DNA from: Firmicutes bacterium UBA4845
Lineage (GTDB): Bacteria; Bacillota; Clostridia; Tissierellales; Sedimentibacteraceae
Direction: 5' to 3'
Length of the DNA stretch: 64,000 nucleotides
NCBI GenBank assembly: GCA_002399975.1
Contig: DHER01000101.1
Coordinates: 74,990 to 138,989 of the forward strand
The notes beneath the pieces are model-generated. The model was not told the DNA's origin. It did not search any database and saw only the letters and a list, made by a program, of their open reading frames with translations. Made by a program: the position numbers and the translations under genes. Every line of letters begins with the position of its first letter. The first letter of the stretch is position 1. Positions 62,185-64,000 of this stretch are shown here, piece by piece.

Positions 62185-63488
62185 ATGACTAACAACAATT
62201 CACTTAAAAAAAATGTAACCTTTGTAGAAGCAATGGCTATAGTCATTGGAACTATCATTGGTTCCGGAATATTTTTAAAATCCGGAATAGTTCTTAAAAA
62301 TGCCGGAACACCGTTTATGTCAATTTTGGCCTGGGTACTAAGCGGTCTGATAACTCTGGCATCAGCATTATCAATTGCAGAAATTTCATCTGCCATTCCG
62401 AAGTCCGGAGGACTTTATACATATTTGTCGGAATTATATGGGGAAACCTTCGGATTTCTTCTTGGATGGGTTCAAACGATTATTTCTTACCCGGCATCGG
62501 TTGCCGCACAAGCAATAGCATTCGCCACTTATGCAAATTTCTTTATTCCTATTGGTGCTATGCAGCAAAAAATTCTTGCAGTAATAGTATTGGCATTTAT
62601 TTTAACAATGAACATAATATCCACAAAATATGGCGGATTCATACAGACAGCGGCAACTATAGGAAAACTCATTCCAGTTGCAGCAATAATCCTGCTAGGT
62701 TTGGTGAAAGGTACTTTTTCAGTTGCAGGCAGTGTTTCATCATCTGGAGCTTCAGGCTTCGGCGCAGCAATGCTTGGAACATTATGGGCATATGAGGGAT
62801 GGATAAGTGTTACCAACATGGCAGGAGAGTTGAAAAATCCAGCTAAGGATCTTCAAAGGTTATATCTGTGGGAGTTATCTTTGTAATAATTGTATATGCA
62901 ATATTTAATTTTGCAATATTCAAGGCATTACCACTTGATCATATTATTTCATCTGATACTGTTGCGGCAGATGCAGCTGTAAGTCTTTTCGGCAATGGCG
63001 GAGCGATGTTTATTTCAGCCGGAATAATGGTTTCGGTATTTGGAGCTTTGAACGGTTTCTTAATGACAGGAGCAAGAATCCCATTTTCCATGGGAGAAAA
63101 CAATATGCTTCCATATTCAAGTGTACTCAGTAAAGTTCAGACAAAATTTCAAACACCTGCAAATTCCTTGATATTAGAAAGTATACTGGCAGTTATATAT
63201 ATATTAAGCGGAACATTTGACACGCTTACAGATTTGCTGGTATTTGTTCTGTGGATTTTCTTCGTAATGGGAGTATATGGTGTATTTATTTTAAGGAAAA
63301 AATATCCTGAGCAAAAGGGGCTGTACAAAGTTCCGTTTTACCCCATAACACCCATTTTTGGTATATTGGGCGGAGCATTTGTAATAGTCAGCACAATAAT
63401 AGAACATCCTGTGAATTCAATGATTGGTATAGCAATTACATTAATAGGCCTCCCTGTTTATTATTATATACGTAAAAAAAATAAATAA
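62185..63488 (+). pseudogene. APC-family amino-acid permease, single frameshift
   Basis: The N-terminal frame (62185-62886) holds EAMAIVIGTIIGSGIFLKSG, KSGGLYTYLSELYG and GWISVTNMAGELKNPAKDL, then leaves the reading frame. A second frame continues KVISVGVIFVIIVYAIFNFAIF through the remaining membrane helices to 63488. One base inserted near 62855-62861 (for example restoring Pro-Lys after DL) would give a 434-aa permease with 12 helices, the usual length of SteT-like exchangers. Either a sequencing error or a recent single-base deletion. RBS AAAGGAATT. Confidence 0.88.
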
Positions 63489-63500
63489 TAAAGTACTATA

Positions 63501-63548
63501 AAACAGATTGAACTGTGTATTACAAATGCAGGTCAATCTGTTTTTCAT
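63501..63548. terminator. Bidirectional terminator between permease and flavodoxin
   Basis: 11-bp arms AAACAGATTGA (63501-63511) and TCAATCTGTTT (63533-63543), followed by TT on the plus strand and by A-rich sequence on the other side, so T-rich on the minus strand as well. Confidence 0.7.
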
Positions 63549-63578
63549 TGCAAATAAGCGATTATTTAAATTTTACAT

Positions 63579-63998
63579 TTAAGATTGTTTGATGCAAATC
63601 TTTCTTGCAAACTCTTCAGCTTGTTTCAGATCCTCTTCATTTGGACGTCCACGATTAGTAAACAAAAATGAACCTTTGCAATGAAATTCATCCTCTGAAA
63701 CAGAAATACCCTTTGGTTCAAGAATGGATTTGACTTCTTGCAAAGCAGTCTTTTTACCTGCAGACGTACCAAACACATAAACACTTTTTACCTGTGACGG
63801 CTGCAATTCTGACAATAAGTCATGCATTTTTTTATCGATAGCTCCCCCATAAATAGACGCGCCGATGAAAAGTATATCTGCGGATTTGGATTTATCAAAC
63901 TGTTCCACAGAAACAGCTGATACGCCTACACCTTTAGCAATTGATTCAGCAAGCTTCTTTGTATTTCCGCCTCTGGAAACGTAAACAACTTTATTCAC
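63579..63998 (-). CDS. Flavodoxin-like FMN protein
   Basis: A 139-aa flavodoxin-fold protein with the phosphate-binding loop YVSRGGNTKKLAES, then DILFIGASIYGGAIDKKMHDLL and VYVFGTSAGKKTA. Short-chain flavodoxins carry electrons in iron-limited cells. The start is GTG at 63998. Only two bases remain upstream in the window, so neither the Shine-Dalgarno nor an earlier start can be judged, although the N-terminus looks complete. Confidence 0.85.
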   Translation of the reverse strand: MNKVVYVSRGGNTKKLAESIAKGVGVSAVSVEQFDKSKSADILFIGASIYGGAIDKKMHDLLSELQPSQVKSVYVFGTSAGKKTALQEVKSILEPKGISVSEDEFHCKGSFLFTNRGRPNEEDLKQAEEFARKICIKQS

Positions 63999-64000
63999 AC

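Noticed and set aside
1..64000. CRISPR arrays, tRNA or rRNA genes, insertion sequences and prophage
   Set aside because: Looked for repeat-spacer patterns, CCA-ended cloverleaf sequences, transposase motifs and integrase motifs; none was found by eye. This is not a computed search.

Overview
The window is an AT-rich chromosomal segment of a low-GC Gram-positive, anaerobic and probably endospore-forming bacterium of the Clostridia/Tissierellia type. This rests on the gene content: a selenocysteine formate dehydrogenase, rubrerythrin, S-box (SAM-I) and THI (TPP) riboswitches, the dnaE-pfkA-pyk order, a close homologue of the Clostridioides difficile adenine methyltransferase CamA, a cysteine-rich exosporium-like protein, and AGGAGG-type ribosome binding sites before nearly every gene. 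I cannot name the species. A Sedimentibacter-like organism is a guess. No rRNA, tRNA, CRISPR array, insertion sequence or prophage was seen; the region reads as core and metabolic chromosome.

Layout. 1-5.0 kb: homoserine dehydrogenase, then on the minus strand an SGNH esterase, a TIM-barrel isomerase-like protein, a radical SAM protein and MurA. 5.3-10.9 kb (minus): a two-component system, a secreted GH26-like glycosidase and a histidyl-tRNA synthetase with a structured leader. 11.2-15.4 kb: two small DUF genes, then a CamA-like DNA methyltransferase directly followed by an S-layer-anchored protein. 15.5-21.5 kb (plus): LUD-domain protein, SbcD-SbcC nuclease and a Cys-rich spore-surface candidate. 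21.5-32.7 kb (minus): AI-2E-type permease, pyruvate kinase, phosphofructokinase, DnaE, a two-gene chromate transporter, cardiolipin synthase and a DUF368 lipid-carrier transporter. 32.9-37 kb: rubrerythrin, PflX-like radical SAM protein, Cu/Zn superoxide dismutase, phosphoesterase, DegV.

37.1-44.6 kb holds two vitamin or amino-acid uptake units with complete riboswitches. The first is a SAM-I controlled M20 amidohydrolase-metN-metI-metQ operon. The second is a TPP controlled operon of a thiamine-binding protein and a ThiXYZ-type transporter. 44.6-50.6 kb holds an unusual citF-YfcC transporter-M20 hydrolase-citE operon facing a divergent MarR regulator; no acyl-carrier (citD) gene is present. 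50.6-58.1 kb is an operon for an NAD-linked, possibly electron-bifurcating formate dehydrogenase: NuoE-like, NuoF-like, a selenocysteine catalytic subunit read through an in-frame UGA with a visible SECIS hairpin, then moeA, mobB and mobA for its molybdenum cofactor. 58.3-61.6 kb encodes a two-gene NHEJ system (Ku, LigD). The window ends with a frameshifted amino-acid permease and a flavodoxin.

The strongest items for a second look are the CamA-like methyltransferase paired with an S-layer gene, the citF/citE cluster lacking an acyl carrier protein, the recoded formate dehydrogenase, and the structured leader of hisS, which matches no riboswitch class I recognise.
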